Made by a program: the position numbers and the translations under genes. Below the pieces are notes generated by a model. It was not told the DNA's origin. It ran no database searches and saw nothing but the letters and a program-made list of their open reading frames with translations. From contig NZ_WHOL01000100.1 of the NCBI RefSeq assembly GCF_009745975.1, forward strand, positions 1 through 64,000: DNA of 64,000 nt, given 5' to 3'. Source of the stretch: Actinokineospora pegani. Lineage in GTDB: Bacteria > Actinomycetota > Actinomycetes > Mycobacteriales > Pseudonocardiaceae. This document shows, piece after piece, positions 27,055 through 35,015 of this stretch; positions within the stretch are counted from its first letter, which is position 1; each line of letters opens with the position of its first letter.

Positions 27055-28347
27055 TCATCGGCGGTGCGGGTCCGGCAAGGTGGCCCCGGAGCGGTCCGGG
27101 GCCTCGCCGAGCAGCGCCGCCGGGCGGATCGCCAGGTCGCCGAACCGGGCCCTGGCCCGGTCGGCGGCCTGGTCGGCGTCGCGCCAGCCCTGCTCGGGCG
27201 CGTCGAGGGCGAGCTGCTCGGCCGCGCCCGCGCCGAGCTGCTCGACCCGCACCCCGATGAGCCGGACCGCGCCGGGCGGGGTCTGCTCGGCGAGCAACTG
27301 GGCGGCGGTGCGGTAGATCTCCTGGGTGACGTCCGTGGGCACGCTCAGGGTGCGGCTGCGGGTGATGGTGGTGAAGTCGCTGTAGCGGACCTTGATCACC
27401 ACGGTGCGCCCGCGCAGGCCCCTGGTGCGCAGGGTCGCGGCGGTGCGCTCGGCCAACCGGAGCAGCTCCCGGCGCAGCAGGTCGCGGTCGAAGTGGTCGG
27501 TGGAGAAGGTCTCCTCGGCGCCGATGGACTTCTCCGCGTGCTCGGGGACCACCGCCCGGGCGTCGTGGCCCGAGGCCAGGGCGTGCAGGTGCTCGGCCAT
27601 GGCCGTGCCGATGAGCCTGCGCAGCCGGGGCAGCGGGCAGGCCGCGACGTCGGAGACCCGGTCGAGGCCGACGTCGCGCAGCTTCTCGGCGGTCTTGCGG
27701 CCCACGCCCCACAGCGCCGTCACCGGCAGCGGGTGCAGGAAGGCGAGCACGTCGGTCTTGGGCACGACCAGCATGCCGTCCGGCTTGGCCAGGCCGGAGG
27801 CGAGCTTGGCGGTGAACTTGGTCGGGCCGACGCCGACCGAGCAGACGATGCCGTGCTCGGCGCGCACCCGCTCCCGGACGCGGGCGCCGACCCCGGCCGG
27901 GGTGGTGCGCAGCCGCTTGAGCGCACCGGAGACGTCGAGGAACGCCTCGTCCAGGCTCAGCGGTTCCACCAACGGGGTGATGTCGCGGAAGATGGCCATG
28001 ACCCCCGCGGAGACCTCTTGGTAGAGGGCGAAGGTGGGCGGCAGGAAGACCGCGGTCGGGCACAGCCGCCTGGCCTGCCCGGTGGGCATGGCCGAGCGGA
28101 CGCCGTACTCGCGGGCGATGTAGTTGGCCGAGGACACCACCCCGCGCGCGCCGACGCCGCCGACGACCACCGGCTGGTCGGCCAGCTCCGGCCGCTCCCG
28201 GATCTCCACCGAGGCGTAGAAGGCGTCCATGTCGACGTGCAGCACCGGGCAGCCGGAGTCGTCCGGCCACGACCGGCGCCCCGGCGGCCCCTCGACCGCC
28301 CGGTACCTCTCGACCAGCCCCTTGGGCAGGTCAGCGCTGCGCCCCAT
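27055..28347 (-). CDS. dinB: DNA polymerase IV (DinB, Y family)
   Basis: Translesion polymerase of 430 residues. Catalytic motifs HVDMDAFYASVE (about residue 38) and PLSLDEAFLDVS (about residue 130) supply the metal carboxylates; WGVGRKTAEKL is the helix-hairpin-helix and the little-finger domain follows. The C-terminal tail carries no obvious QLxLF clamp motif, though QLALDAPEQ is a possible variant. No LexA box was seen upstream. Confidence 0.94.
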   Translation of the reverse strand: MGRSADLPKGLVERYRAVEGPPGRRSWPDDSGCPVLHVDMDAFYASVEIRERPELADQPVVVGGVGARGVVSSANYIAREYGVRSAMPTGQARRLCPTAVFLPPTFALYQEVSAGVMAIFRDITPLVEPLSLDEAFLDVSGALKRLRTTPAGVGARVRERVRAEHGIVCSVGVGPTKFTAKLASGLAKPDGMLVVPKTDVLAFLHPLPVTALWGVGRKTAEKLRDVGLDRVSDVAACPLPRLRRLIGTAMAEHLHALASGHDARAVVPEHAEKSIGAEETFSTDHFDRDLLRRELLRLAERTAATLRTRGLRGRTVVIKVRYSDFTTITRSRTLSVPTDVTQEIYRTAAQLLAEQTPPGAVRLIGVRVEQLGAGAAEQLALDAPEQGWRDADQAADRARARFGDLAIRPAALLGEAPDRSGATLPDPHRR

Positions 28348-28379
28348 GCCGTGAGCAAACCACGGCGGACCGACAGCCC

Positions 28380-29099
28380 TCAGCCCGGCTTGCGGGCCAG
28401 CGCGTGCAGGCTGGTGGCGATGTCGCGCAGCGGCGGCAGCTCGGCCAGCGCGTCCTCCAGGTCGGCCAGCGAGTGCGGGTTGGCCTCGCGCACCGAGCGG
28501 CTGGCCAGGTCGGTGACCACGCCCTGCCCGCGCAGCGCCGCCACCACCAGGCCCGCGCCGGTGAGCAGGGCGGTGAGCGAGCCGGTGTCGAAGCGGCGCA
28601 GCAGCGCCTCGGCGGGCGCGCCGAGGACGCCGGTCGGGGCGGCGAGCAGGGCCGTGGCCTCGTCGACGCGGCCCGCCACGGCGCGGCTGAGCACGGTGGC
28701 GAAGCGGTTGGCGACCAGCGCCGAGACCGCGCCGCCCGCGACCGCGGCCCCGGCCAGGGCGGCGACGGTGGCCGCCGGGTCGTCGACGACCTCGAGCAGG
28801 CCGTGCGCGAGGACCAGGTCGGCGCTGCCGGGGGCGACGAGGTCGGCGAGGGCGTCGCTGTCGGCCTGCACGGCGGTGATCCGCTCGGCGACCCCGGCCT
28901 CGGCGGCCCGCCGGTGCAGGGTGGCCAGCGCGTTGGGGCTGGGCTCGACCACGGTGACGACGCACCCGGTCTCGGCCAGCGAGACGGCCAGCACCCCGCT
29001 GCCCGCCCCGACGTCGAGGACGTGCGGGGCCGCGCCCCGGCGGGCGCGGGCGGCGGTCAACTCGAGGTCGAGCACACGGCGAACAGCATCCGGTCGCAT
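28380..29099 (-). CDS. SAM-dependent class I methyltransferase
   Basis: A 239-residue methyltransferase with motif I VLDVGAGSGVLAVSLAE and a following acidic turn VVEPSPNAL. The substrate is unknown. ATG at 29099 is chosen because it lies 8 bases after a TAGAGT -10 element, suggesting a leaderless mRNA; GTG at 29105 adds two residues. It is divergent from the ParA gene with only about 30 bp between them. Confidence 0.8.
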   Translation of the reverse strand: MRPDAVRRVLDLELTAARARRGAAPHVLDVGAGSGVLAVSLAETGCVVTVVEPSPNALATLHRRAAEAGVAERITAVQADSDALADLVAPGSADLVLAHGLLEVVDDPAATVAALAGAAVAGGAVSALVANRFATVLSRAVAGRVDEATALLAAPTGVLGAPAEALLRRFDTGSLTALLTGAGLVVAALRGQGVVTDLASRSVREANPHSLADLEDALAELPPLRDIATSLHALARKPG

Positions 29100-29107
29100 G
29101 GACACGG

Positions 29108-29126
29108 ACTCTAGAGACTCTAAGGT
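29108..29126. promoter_or_regulatory. Back-to-back -10 elements in a tiny divergent gap
   Basis: TAAGGT (29121-29126) lies 7 bases before the ParA GTG, and TAGAGT (29113-29108, minus) lies 8 bases before the methyltransferase ATG. TANNNT 6-8 bases before a start codon is the usual layout of leaderless actinobacterial genes. The segment also contains the palindrome TAGAGACTCTA. Confidence 0.5.
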
Positions 29127-29133
29127 CTAGGGC

Positions 29134-29997
29134 GTGCAAACGGTCGCAGTGCTCAGCCTCAAGGGCGGCGTCGGCAAGACCACGGTGGTGCTGGGCCTGG
29201 CCTCGGCCGCCCAGCGCCGCGGCGCCCGCACGCTGGTCGTCGACCTGGACCCGCAGTGCAACGCGACGGCCACGCTCGACCCGGCTGAGACCGAGGCCAC
29301 ACTGGCCGACGTCCTGGAGACCCCGCGCGCGTCGGTGCTGCGAGCGGCCATCGCCCGCAGCGCCTGGAGCGACCAGGTCGACGTGATGGTCGGCTCCGAG
29401 GAGCTGGAGTCGCTCAACGACCCGGACCCCGGGCAGCGCAGGCTGGAGAAGCTGGGGCGGGCGCTGGCGGAGCTGGGCTCGCTGCTGGCCGAGGGCGAGC
29501 TGCCCTACCAACTGGTGCTGATGGACTGCCCGCCGTCGCTGGGCAGGCTGACCCGGTCGGCGCTGGTGGCCGCGCAAGGGGCGCTGCTGGTGACCGAGCC
29601 CACGCTCTACGCGGTGTCGGGCGCGCAGCGGGCGTTCGAGGCCGTCGAGGACACCCGCGAGCGGCACAACCCGAACCTGGTGCCGCTGGGCGTGGTGGTC
29701 AACAAGGTGCGCACGCACTCCTACGAGCACCAGTTCCGGATCGCGGAGCTGCGGGAGAGCTTCGGGGCGCTGGTGATGCCGGTGGCGCTGCCGGACCGGT
29801 TGGCGGTGCAGCAGGCGCAGGGGGCGTGCATGCCCATCCACCAGTGGCACACGCCGGGCGCGCGGGAGGTGTCGCTGGCGTTCAACCTGCTGTTGGCGCG
29901 CGTGCTGCGCACCGGTGGCCGGGGCAGGCACCAGGCGATCGCGTGGCCGGACGACGATGACGAGCCGAGCACGGACGCGGACCCGGCGGCGGACTGA
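29134..29997 (+). CDS. Orphan ParA-family ATPase
   Basis: A 287-residue Walker-type ATPase with the deviant P-loop LKGGVGKTTVVLG at the N-terminus, switch I DLDPQCNATATL and the Walker B-like LVLMDCPPSLG. ParA proteins position DNA or protein cargo. There is no ParB gene or parS-like palindrome nearby, so this is not a complete partition locus. The C-terminal tail is acidic (DDDDEPSTDADP). It starts GTG, probably leaderless, and is followed 21 bp later by nei. Confidence 0.87.
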   Translation: MQTVAVLSLKGGVGKTTVVLGLASAAQRRGARTLVVDLDPQCNATATLDPAETEATLADVLETPRASVLRAAIARSAWSDQVDVMVGSEELESLNDPDPGQRRLEKLGRALAELGSLLAEGELPYQLVLMDCPPSLGRLTRSALVAAQGALLVTEPTLYAVSGAQRAFEAVEDTRERHNPNLVPLGVVVNKVRTHSYEHQFRIAELRESFGALVMPVALPDRLAVQQAQGACMPIHQWHTPGAREVSLAFNLLLARVLRTGGRGRHQAIAWPDDDDEPSTDADPAAD

Positions 29998-30018
29998 TCC
30001 CGGGGGCATGCTGGTGCC

Positions 30019-30816
30019 ATGCCCGAGGGTGACACCGTCTTCCGCACCGCCGCGCGACTGCGCGCGGCGCTGGTCGACCACGAGCTGGCCAAGGGCGAGC
30101 TGCGCCACCCGCGATTGTCCACTGTGGACCTCGCTGGCCGGGTGGCGGTCGGCGTGCGCAGCGTGGGCAAGCACCTGTTCATCCGGTTCGACCGCGACCT
30201 GAGCCTGCGCAGCCACCTGGGCATGGACGGCGCGTGGGACGTCTACGACCCGGGGGCGCGCTGGCGCAGGCCCGGGCACCAGGCGCGGGCGCTGCTGTCC
30301 ACGGCGCAGCGGCAGGCGGTGGGCTTCAACCTGCACGAGATGGCGCTCGTCCGCACGGACGAGGAGGACCGGCTCGTCGCGCACCTGGGTCCAGACCTGC
30401 TGGCCGCGGACTGGGGACCCGCGCTGGCGGCGGAGGCGAGCAGGCGGCTGGCCGAGTCGCCGGGGCGGGAGTTGGGGTTGGCGCTGCTCGACCAGCGGGT
30501 GATGGCGGGCGTGGGCAACGTGTTCAAGGCCGAGATCTGCCACATCCTGCGCGTCTCACCGTGGTCCCCGGTGTCCGCTGTGGACGTCGACGAGGTGGTG
30601 GCGCTGTCGCGGGACCTGTTGGAGCGCAACAAGACGCGGGTGGAGCGCTGCACGACCGGCGACGAGCGCCGGGGCAGGCGGTTGTGGGTCTACGGACGGC
30701 GACGCGAGGGCTGCCTGCGCTGCGGCGCGCGGGTGGTCGCGGGGACGCAGGGCCGGGACGTTCGCGAGCGGGTCGCCTACTACTGCCCTGTCTGCCAGCC
30801 GGGCCCCACGGGCTGA
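30019..30816 (+). CDS. Endonuclease VIII-like DNA glycosylase (Nei/Fpg family)
   Basis: Base-excision repair glycosylase/AP lyase of 265 residues. MPEGDTVFRTAARL is the Nei-type N-terminus (catalytic Pro2, Glu3), the helix-two-turn-helix region contains VMAGVGNVFKAEI, and the zinc finger is CLRCGARV followed by YYCPVCQ. The MPEGDTV start favours Nei (oxidised pyrimidines) over MutM. Confidence 0.92.
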   Translation: MPEGDTVFRTAARLRAALVDHELAKGELRHPRLSTVDLAGRVAVGVRSVGKHLFIRFDRDLSLRSHLGMDGAWDVYDPGARWRRPGHQARALLSTAQRQAVGFNLHEMALVRTDEEDRLVAHLGPDLLAADWGPALAAEASRRLAESPGRELGLALLDQRVMAGVGNVFKAEICHILRVSPWSPVSAVDVDEVVALSRDLLERNKTRVERCTTGDERRGRRLWVYGRRREGCLRCGARVVAGTQGRDVRERVAYYCPVCQPGPTG

Positions 30817-30829
30817 GCGGGCGGTCGGG

Positions 30830-31276
30830 TCAGCAGAACAGCAGGCCGCAGGGCTTGGTGGTGGTCGTCGTCGTGACCGGCGGAGGCGGCGGGGGTGGGG
30901 GCGGCGGGGGCGGCTGCTGCGTGGTGCTGCTGGTGGTGGTGACCGGCGGCGGGGGCTGCCTGGTCGGCTCCTCGACGGGCGGCGGGGGCGGCTGCGCCTC
31001 GGACCCCGCGGTGGTCCTCGGGGTCGACGTCGTGGACGCGGTCGTCGTGGTGCTGGACGGCACGAGCACCGACACCGAGGTCACCACCTCGACGCTCGTG
31101 CGCTCGGTCGCCGGGGCCGGGATGGGCTCCGGCACGGCCTCGGCGGCGGGCCGCGAGGCGGGGAGGTCGCCGGGCAGCGGCTCGGCCGCCACGCCCTCGT
31201 AGAACAGCGCCGCGGTCGTCGCGCCGACCACGGCGCCCAGGGCCAGCCGCCTCGACCTGCTCAGCGAACTCCGCAA
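30830..31276 (-). CDS. Secreted or membrane-anchored Pro/Thr-rich protein with Cys-containing C-terminus
   Basis: Family not recognised. From a TTG start (31276, with GGAGGGGG upstream) it is 148 residues: a basic SLSRSRRLAL start, a hydrophobic segment (about 8-24), then a Ser/Thr/Pro-rich tail with Pro runs of 5, 4 and 12 and Thr runs, ending KPCGLLFC. The topology suggests an exported tethered or glycosylated stalk. The upstream sequence has GGAT-N16-GGGTAT (31358-31333, minus), a weaker SigB-type promoter candidate. Starts further upstream are open in frame. Confidence 0.6.
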   Translation of the reverse strand: MRSSLSRSRRLALGAVVGATTAALFYEGVAAEPLPGDLPASRPAAEAVPEPIPAPATERTSVEVVTSVSVLVPSSTTTTASTTSTPRTTAGSEAQPPPPPVEEPTRQPPPPVTTTSSTTQQPPPPPPPPPPPPVTTTTTTKPCGLLFC

Positions 31277-31383
31277 CGACTGTCCCCCTCCAGGCAGCAC
31301 GGGCACTTGTGAGTGAAATTCATACACGTCACATACCCGGTTGATCACCCTAGCATCCACCGAATGGGTGACTGGAAAACACG

Positions 31384-31412
31384 TTGAAGCCTTCCGGGCG
31401 ACCGCCTACATT
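31384..31412 (+). promoter_or_regulatory. Sigma-A promoter of an orphan transcript
   Basis: TTGAAG (31384-31389), 17 bases, TACATT (31407-31412). Transcription would begin near 31419 and run away from the Pro/Thr-rich gene. No annotated-size gene lies downstream on this strand until pyrD, more than 1 kb away. Confidence 0.65.
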
Positions 31413-31444
31413 TGACGGCACACGAGAGAGGAGGTGGTCCAACA

Positions 31445-31483
31445 GTGATTTCCGCTTGGGCACGTGAGGTGACTGTCCGCTAA
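31445..31483 (+). CDS. Tiny ORF of 12 codons inside a hairpin
   Basis: GTG start with GAGAGGAGG about 10 bases upstream encodes MISAWAREVTVR and stops at TAA directly before the right arm of the 8-bp stem 31433-31440/31484-31491. The left arm overlaps the ribosome binding site. The arrangement resembles attenuation leaders, but no downstream target gene is present. Confidence 0.4.
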   Translation: MISAWAREVTVR

Positions 31484-31499
31484 GGACCACCCATCGAAG

Positions 31500-31547
31500 A
31501 TGGTTGCCGGCTCGCTCACGGCAGACACCGGTCACCCGGTGCCGTAG
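31500..31547 (+). CDS. Second tiny ORF of 15 codons
   Basis: ATG at 31500 encodes MVAGSLTADTGHPVP and stops with TAG. Its ATG is inside the CCATC-GAA-GATGG hairpin and its only upstream purine signal is weak (GAAG). It is reported because it follows the first tiny ORF in the same transcript; translation is unproven. Confidence 0.25.
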   Translation: MVAGSLTADTGHPVP

Positions 31548-31676
31548 GCGCGGCGTGGTCGGCGAATACCAGGCAGTCACCCGGCCCCCGGGCTCTCAGG
31601 ATGGTCCGTCCTGAGCCCTGGCCCGCACCCGCGGGACAGGGAGTCGCCCGGGGGCCGACCCATGCCCGGACCCGGG

Positions 31677-32495
31677 TCAGCCACTCTCGCCCTCCACCTG
31701 GCGCAGCTTGCGCCAGGCCAGTCCCGCGGCGCGCTCGGCCGCCTTGGCCTGGCGGCGGGCGGACTGCAACCGGCGGCGGGCGTCCAGTTCGGCGGTCTCG
31801 GCCTCGTCCAGCAGGGCGTTCAGCTCGCGGACCCGGTCCTCGGCCGCCGTCGTGGCCTCCTCGGCGTCGGCCACCGCGTGGTCGGCGCCCGCCCGGTCCG
31901 CCTCAGCCGCCTTGACCGCCGACCGCGCCTCCTTGACGGCGGCGCGGTCGACCGGCGGGGTCTTGGCACTGGGTCGCGTCTCGGGCCCGCGCTTGGCGGG
32001 GAGGGGCTTGGCGACGGTGAGACCGGGCCAGGACGGGGTGATCGCCAGGTCCCTGGCCGAGGTGACCTGGGCGTCCAGCAGCCGCTCGGTGGCGTCGGCG
32101 TCGGTGATGGCCGCGGTGAGCATGTCCTCCAGCTCCCGGGTGACCGCCTCGCTCGGGGACTCCCCCGCCGCCGCGGCGCGCACGAGGTCTCGGAGGAGCG
32201 CGGTGCGCTCGCGGGTCAGGGCGCGCAGGTCGGCCCCGGAGCCGTCGGTGTGCGCGGCGCGGAGGCGCTTGCCCAGGGAGACCAGGGAGTCGAGGGCCGC
32301 CTGGTCCTGGCGGACCAGGCGGTTGAGCAGCCAGGCCGAGGTGGTGGGTTTGGCCAGGCGTCTGATCTCGGCGGCGCGCGCGGTGTCGCCGTCCGCCTTC
32401 ACCGCCTTCGCCCAGGTGTCGCGGGCGGCGGTGAACTCCTCTCGGGGCAGCGCGTAGAGGTCCCGGGCGCTGTGGACGTCGGTCACGGGGTCCAT
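31677..32495 (-). CDS. Ala/Arg-rich coiled-coil protein of unknown function
   Basis: Family not recognised beyond resemblance to hypothetical actinobacterial proteins. The 272-residue product is almost wholly helical, with a basic linker (about 155-180) and a C-terminal heptad-rich coiled coil ([20 protein letters not shown] onward). The motif [18 protein letters not shown] near residue 46 looks conserved in character. No signal peptide or membrane segment. It is divergent from pyrD with 35 bp between the starts. Confidence 0.75.
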   Translation of the reverse strand: MDPVTDVHSARDLYALPREEFTAARDTWAKAVKADGDTARAAEIRRLAKPTTSAWLLNRLVRQDQAALDSLVSLGKRLRAAHTDGSGADLRALTRERTALLRDLVRAAAAGESPSEAVTRELEDMLTAAITDADATERLLDAQVTSARDLAITPSWPGLTVAKPLPAKRGPETRPSAKTPPVDRAAVKEARSAVKAAEADRAGADHAVADAEEATTAAEDRVRELNALLDEAETAELDARRRLQSARRQAKAAERAAGLAWRKLRQVEGESG

Positions 32496-32530
32496 TCTCC
32501 CCGTGCGGGCGCTGGTGGGACGATTCGGCC

Positions 32531-33580
32531 GTGGTCTACCAGCAGATTTCCCGCAGCGTCCTGTTCCGCCTGGGGTCGGGGGACCCCGAGGTCGCCCACG
32601 AGCAGGTGCTCGCGGGCCTGGGCCGGGTGGGGGCGGCGCGGCCCGTCGTCGAGGGCATGGCGCGGGTGTTCGGGCCCAAGCGGGGGGCGACGGTGTTCGG
32701 GGTCCGGTTCCCCGGGCTCGTCGGGCTGGGCGCGGGCGCGGACAAGAACGGCGTGGCGCTGCGGGCGTGGCGGGGCCTGGGGTTCGGCTTCGTCGAGGTG
32801 GGCACGGTGACCCGGCACGCGCAGCCGGGCAACCCCAAGCCCCGGCTGCACCGGCTGCCCGAGAGCGGCGCCGTGATCAACCGGATGGGGTTCAACAACG
32901 CGGGCGCCGACGCGCTGGCGGCGACGCTGCGGCGGGTGGGGCCGCCCGGGGTGCCGCTGGGCGTGAGCATCGGCAAGTCCAAGGTGACCCCGGTCGAGGA
33001 CGCGGTGGCCGACTACCGGCACTCGCTGCGCGTGCTGCACCCGTTCGCCGACTACTTCGCGATCAACGTCAGCTCGCCCAACACCCCGGGGCTGCGCGGC
33101 CTGCAGGACAAGGCGCAGCTCACCGAGCTGGTCGGCGAGCTGCGCCGGGAGACCCTGGCGCTGGCGTCCGGCTCGCTGCCGCCGACGCCGCTGCTGGTCA
33201 AGATCGCCCCCGACCTCTCCGACAACGCGGTCGCCGAGGTGCTGCAGGTGTGCGCCGACCACGGCGTGGCCGGGCTCATCGCCACCAACACCACGCTGGG
33301 CCGGGGCGGCCTGGACCCGAACGACGTCGAGACCGGGCAGCAGGCGGGTGGCCTGAGCGGCCGGCCGCTGACCGAGCGGGCCCGCGAGGTCGTGTCCTTC
33401 GTCACGCGCGAGACCGGCGGCGCGCTGCCGGTGATCGGGGTCGGCGGCATCATGACGCCCGACGACGCGGTGCGGATGCTCGACGCGGGCGCGCGGCTGG
33501 TGCAGCTCTACACCGGGTTCATCTACGGCGGGCCGCCGCTGGTGCGGGCGGTCAACCGCGCGGTCGAATCCCGCCGGTGA
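32531..33580 (+). CDS. pyrD: Dihydroorotate dehydrogenase (quinone), class 2
   Basis: Membrane-associated FMN enzyme of pyrimidine synthesis, oxidising dihydroorotate with quinone. The 349-residue protein has the class 2 N-terminal helices ([14 protein letters not shown]), [14 protein letters not shown], the catalytic-serine block [15 protein letters not shown] and FMN-binding [16 protein letters not shown] start. Its last 29 bases overlap the convergent permease gene, which could salvage the same pathway's base. Confidence 0.95.
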   Translation: MVYQQISRSVLFRLGSGDPEVAHEQVLAGLGRVGAARPVVEGMARVFGPKRGATVFGVRFPGLVGLGAGADKNGVALRAWRGLGFGFVEVGTVTRHAQPGNPKPRLHRLPESGAVINRMGFNNAGADALAATLRRVGPPGVPLGVSIGKSKVTPVEDAVADYRHSLRVLHPFADYFAINVSSPNTPGLRGLQDKAQLTELVGELRRETLALASGSLPPTPLLVKIAPDLSDNAVAEVLQVCADHGVAGLIATNTTLGRGGLDPNDVETGQQAGGLSGRPLTERAREVVSFVTRETGGALPVIGVGGIMTPDDAVRMLDAGARLVQLYTGFIYGGPPLVRAVNRAVESRR

Positions 33581-34832
33581 ACTCGCCGCCGCGGTGCAGC
33601 CACCGCAGCAGGGGGTGACCGGCCACGACGGCCAGGCAGCCCCAGCCGATGCCGTCGACGGTCATCCCGCCCAGGGTCAGCTCGAGGTCGCCGACCCCGG
33701 CGGCCACGGCCACGGCCACGACGGTGAGGTTGACCGGGTCGGCGAAGTCGACCGCGTTCTGCTGCCAGATCCGCACGCCGATCAGGCCGATCATCCCGTA
33801 CAGCAGCAGTGAGGCCCCGCCGAGCACGCCCGCGGGGACGGTGTCGATGAGCGCGCCGAACTTGGGGCTCAGCGACAGCAGCACGGCCACCAGTGCGGCG
33901 ACCACGTAGGTGGCGGTGGAGTGCACGCGGCTGATCGCCATGACGCCGATGTTCTCGGCGTAGGTGGTGGTGCCGGAGCCGCCGCCCGCGCCCGCCAGCG
34001 ACGTGGACAGGCCGTTGGCGATCAGCGCGTCGCCCACCGTCCCGTCGACGTTGCGGCCGGTGATCGCGGCGACCGCCTTGACGTGCCCGACGTTCTCCGC
34101 GACCAGCACCAGCACGACCGGGATGACCAGCAGGATCACCGAGGGCCGGAACTCCGGGCTCTGGATCTGCGGCAGCCCGACCCACCCGGCCGCGCCGAGC
34201 CGGTCGAGCTTGTCCGGGTCGATGCCGCCGGTTAGCACCGCGGTCAGCCACCCCGCGAGCACCCCGACCAGGATCGACACCCTGGACAGCAGGCCGCGCG
34301 GGACGAGCGTGCAGCCCAGCACCACGCCCAGCGTCACCACCGCGATCAGCGGCTGCTTGCCGAAGGAGTCGGCGGCGTCCGGGGTCAGCTTCAACCCGAT
34401 GATCACCACGACCGCCCCGGTGACGACCGGTGGCATGACCGACTCGAGCAGCCGCACGCCCAGCGCCTTGACCGCGACGCCCACGCCCATCAGCAGCAGC
34501 CCGCCGACCAGGACGCCGCCGAGCTTGGCCGCGGGGGTCTCCCCCGCGGCTGCCTGCAGCGGGGCGATGAACGCGAACGACGACCCGAGGTAGGCCGGGA
34601 TGCGGTTGCGGGTGATGACCAGGAAGAGCAGTGTGCCCAACCCGGAGAACAGCAGCGTGGTGGTCACCGGGAAACCGGTGGCGAGCGGGACGACGACGGT
34701 CGCGCTGAACATCGCGGCGACGTGCTGGACGCCGAGGCCGATGGTGAGCGGCCAGCTCAGCCGCTCGTTCGGGGCGACGACCTCGCCGTCGCGGAGACGG
34801 CGACCGTCCCCGTGCACGGACCACACGGTCAC
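33552..34832 (-). CDS. NCS2 uracil/xanthine permease
   Basis: A 426-residue membrane transporter with about 12-14 hydrophobic segments. Signatures include [19 protein letters not shown] at the start, [13 protein letters not shown] and [16 protein letters not shown], typical of the UraA/PbuX family. Uracil is the likeliest substrate given pyrD next to it, but purine transport cannot be excluded. GTG at 34832 is chosen because GGAGGGG lies 5 bases upstream; an ATG at 34877 gives 15 more residues. It overlaps pyrD tail-to-tail by 29 bp. Confidence 0.9.
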   Translation of the reverse strand: MTVWSVHGDGRRLRDGEVVAPNERLSWPLTIGLGVQHVAAMFSATVVVPLATGFPVTTTLLFSGLGTLLFLVITRNRIPAYLGSSFAFIAPLQAAAGETPAAKLGGVLVGGLLLMGVGVAVKALGVRLLESVMPPVVTGAVVVIIGLKLTPDAADSFGKQPLIAVVTLGVVLGCTLVPRGLLSRVSILVGVLAGWLTAVLTGGIDPDKLDRLGAAGWVGLPQIQSPEFRPSVILLVIPVVLVLVAENVGHVKAVAAITGRNVDGTVGDALIANGLSTSLAGAGGGSGTTTYAENIGVMAISRVHSTATYVVAALVAVLLSLSPKFGALIDTVPAGVLGGASLLLYGMIGLIGVRIWQQNAVDFADPVNLTVVAVAVAAGVGDLELTLGGMTVDGIGWGCLAVVAGHPLLRWLHRGGEFTGGIRPRG

Positions 34833-34956
34833 CCTCGCCCCTCCACACCCCGGTGCCCCCGACCGGATGTGCTGCATGCTGCCACAGGACGTAGTCGATC
34901 AGTCGAGACCACGCCGTGATGTTCACACGAATGCCGTATCAAGTACCGGCCGTGAC

Positions 34957-34976
34957 CTGCCCAAACGAGTGGGCAG
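34957..34976 (-). terminator. Small hairpin after pspM
   Basis: CTGCCCA (34957-34963) pairs with TGGGCAG (34970-34976) around a 6-base loop, 40 bp beyond the pspM stop. It is a modest candidate terminator for the psp transcript. Confidence 0.4.
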
Positions 34977-35015
34977 CTACCACTGGTGAGCTCTGCGGCG
35001 TGCAGGATCGCCAGG

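Larger units (their letters stand above)
31419..31657 (+). ncRNA. Orphan structured transcript with two tiny ORFs
   Basis: Seen: a promoter at 31384-31412, then GGTGGTCC (31433-31440) pairing with GGACCACC (31484-31491) around a 12-codon ORF, a CCATC-GAA-GATGG hairpin (31491-31503), and a closing structure with a 12-bp perfect outer stem (31582-31593 with 31646-31657) that holds two further hairpins. The last structure can end transcription just before the convergent gene at 31677. It does not match an RNA family I know. Small RNA, leader remnant or micropeptide gene are all possible. Confidence 0.5.

Noticed and set aside
28340-28400. LexA/SOS box upstream of dinB
   Set aside because: No TCGAAC-N4-GTTCGA-like palindrome is present near the dinB start.
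29134-30816. Plasmid-type partition locus
   Set aside because: Only ParA is present; there is no ParB gene and no parS-like repeat, and neighbours are housekeeping genes.
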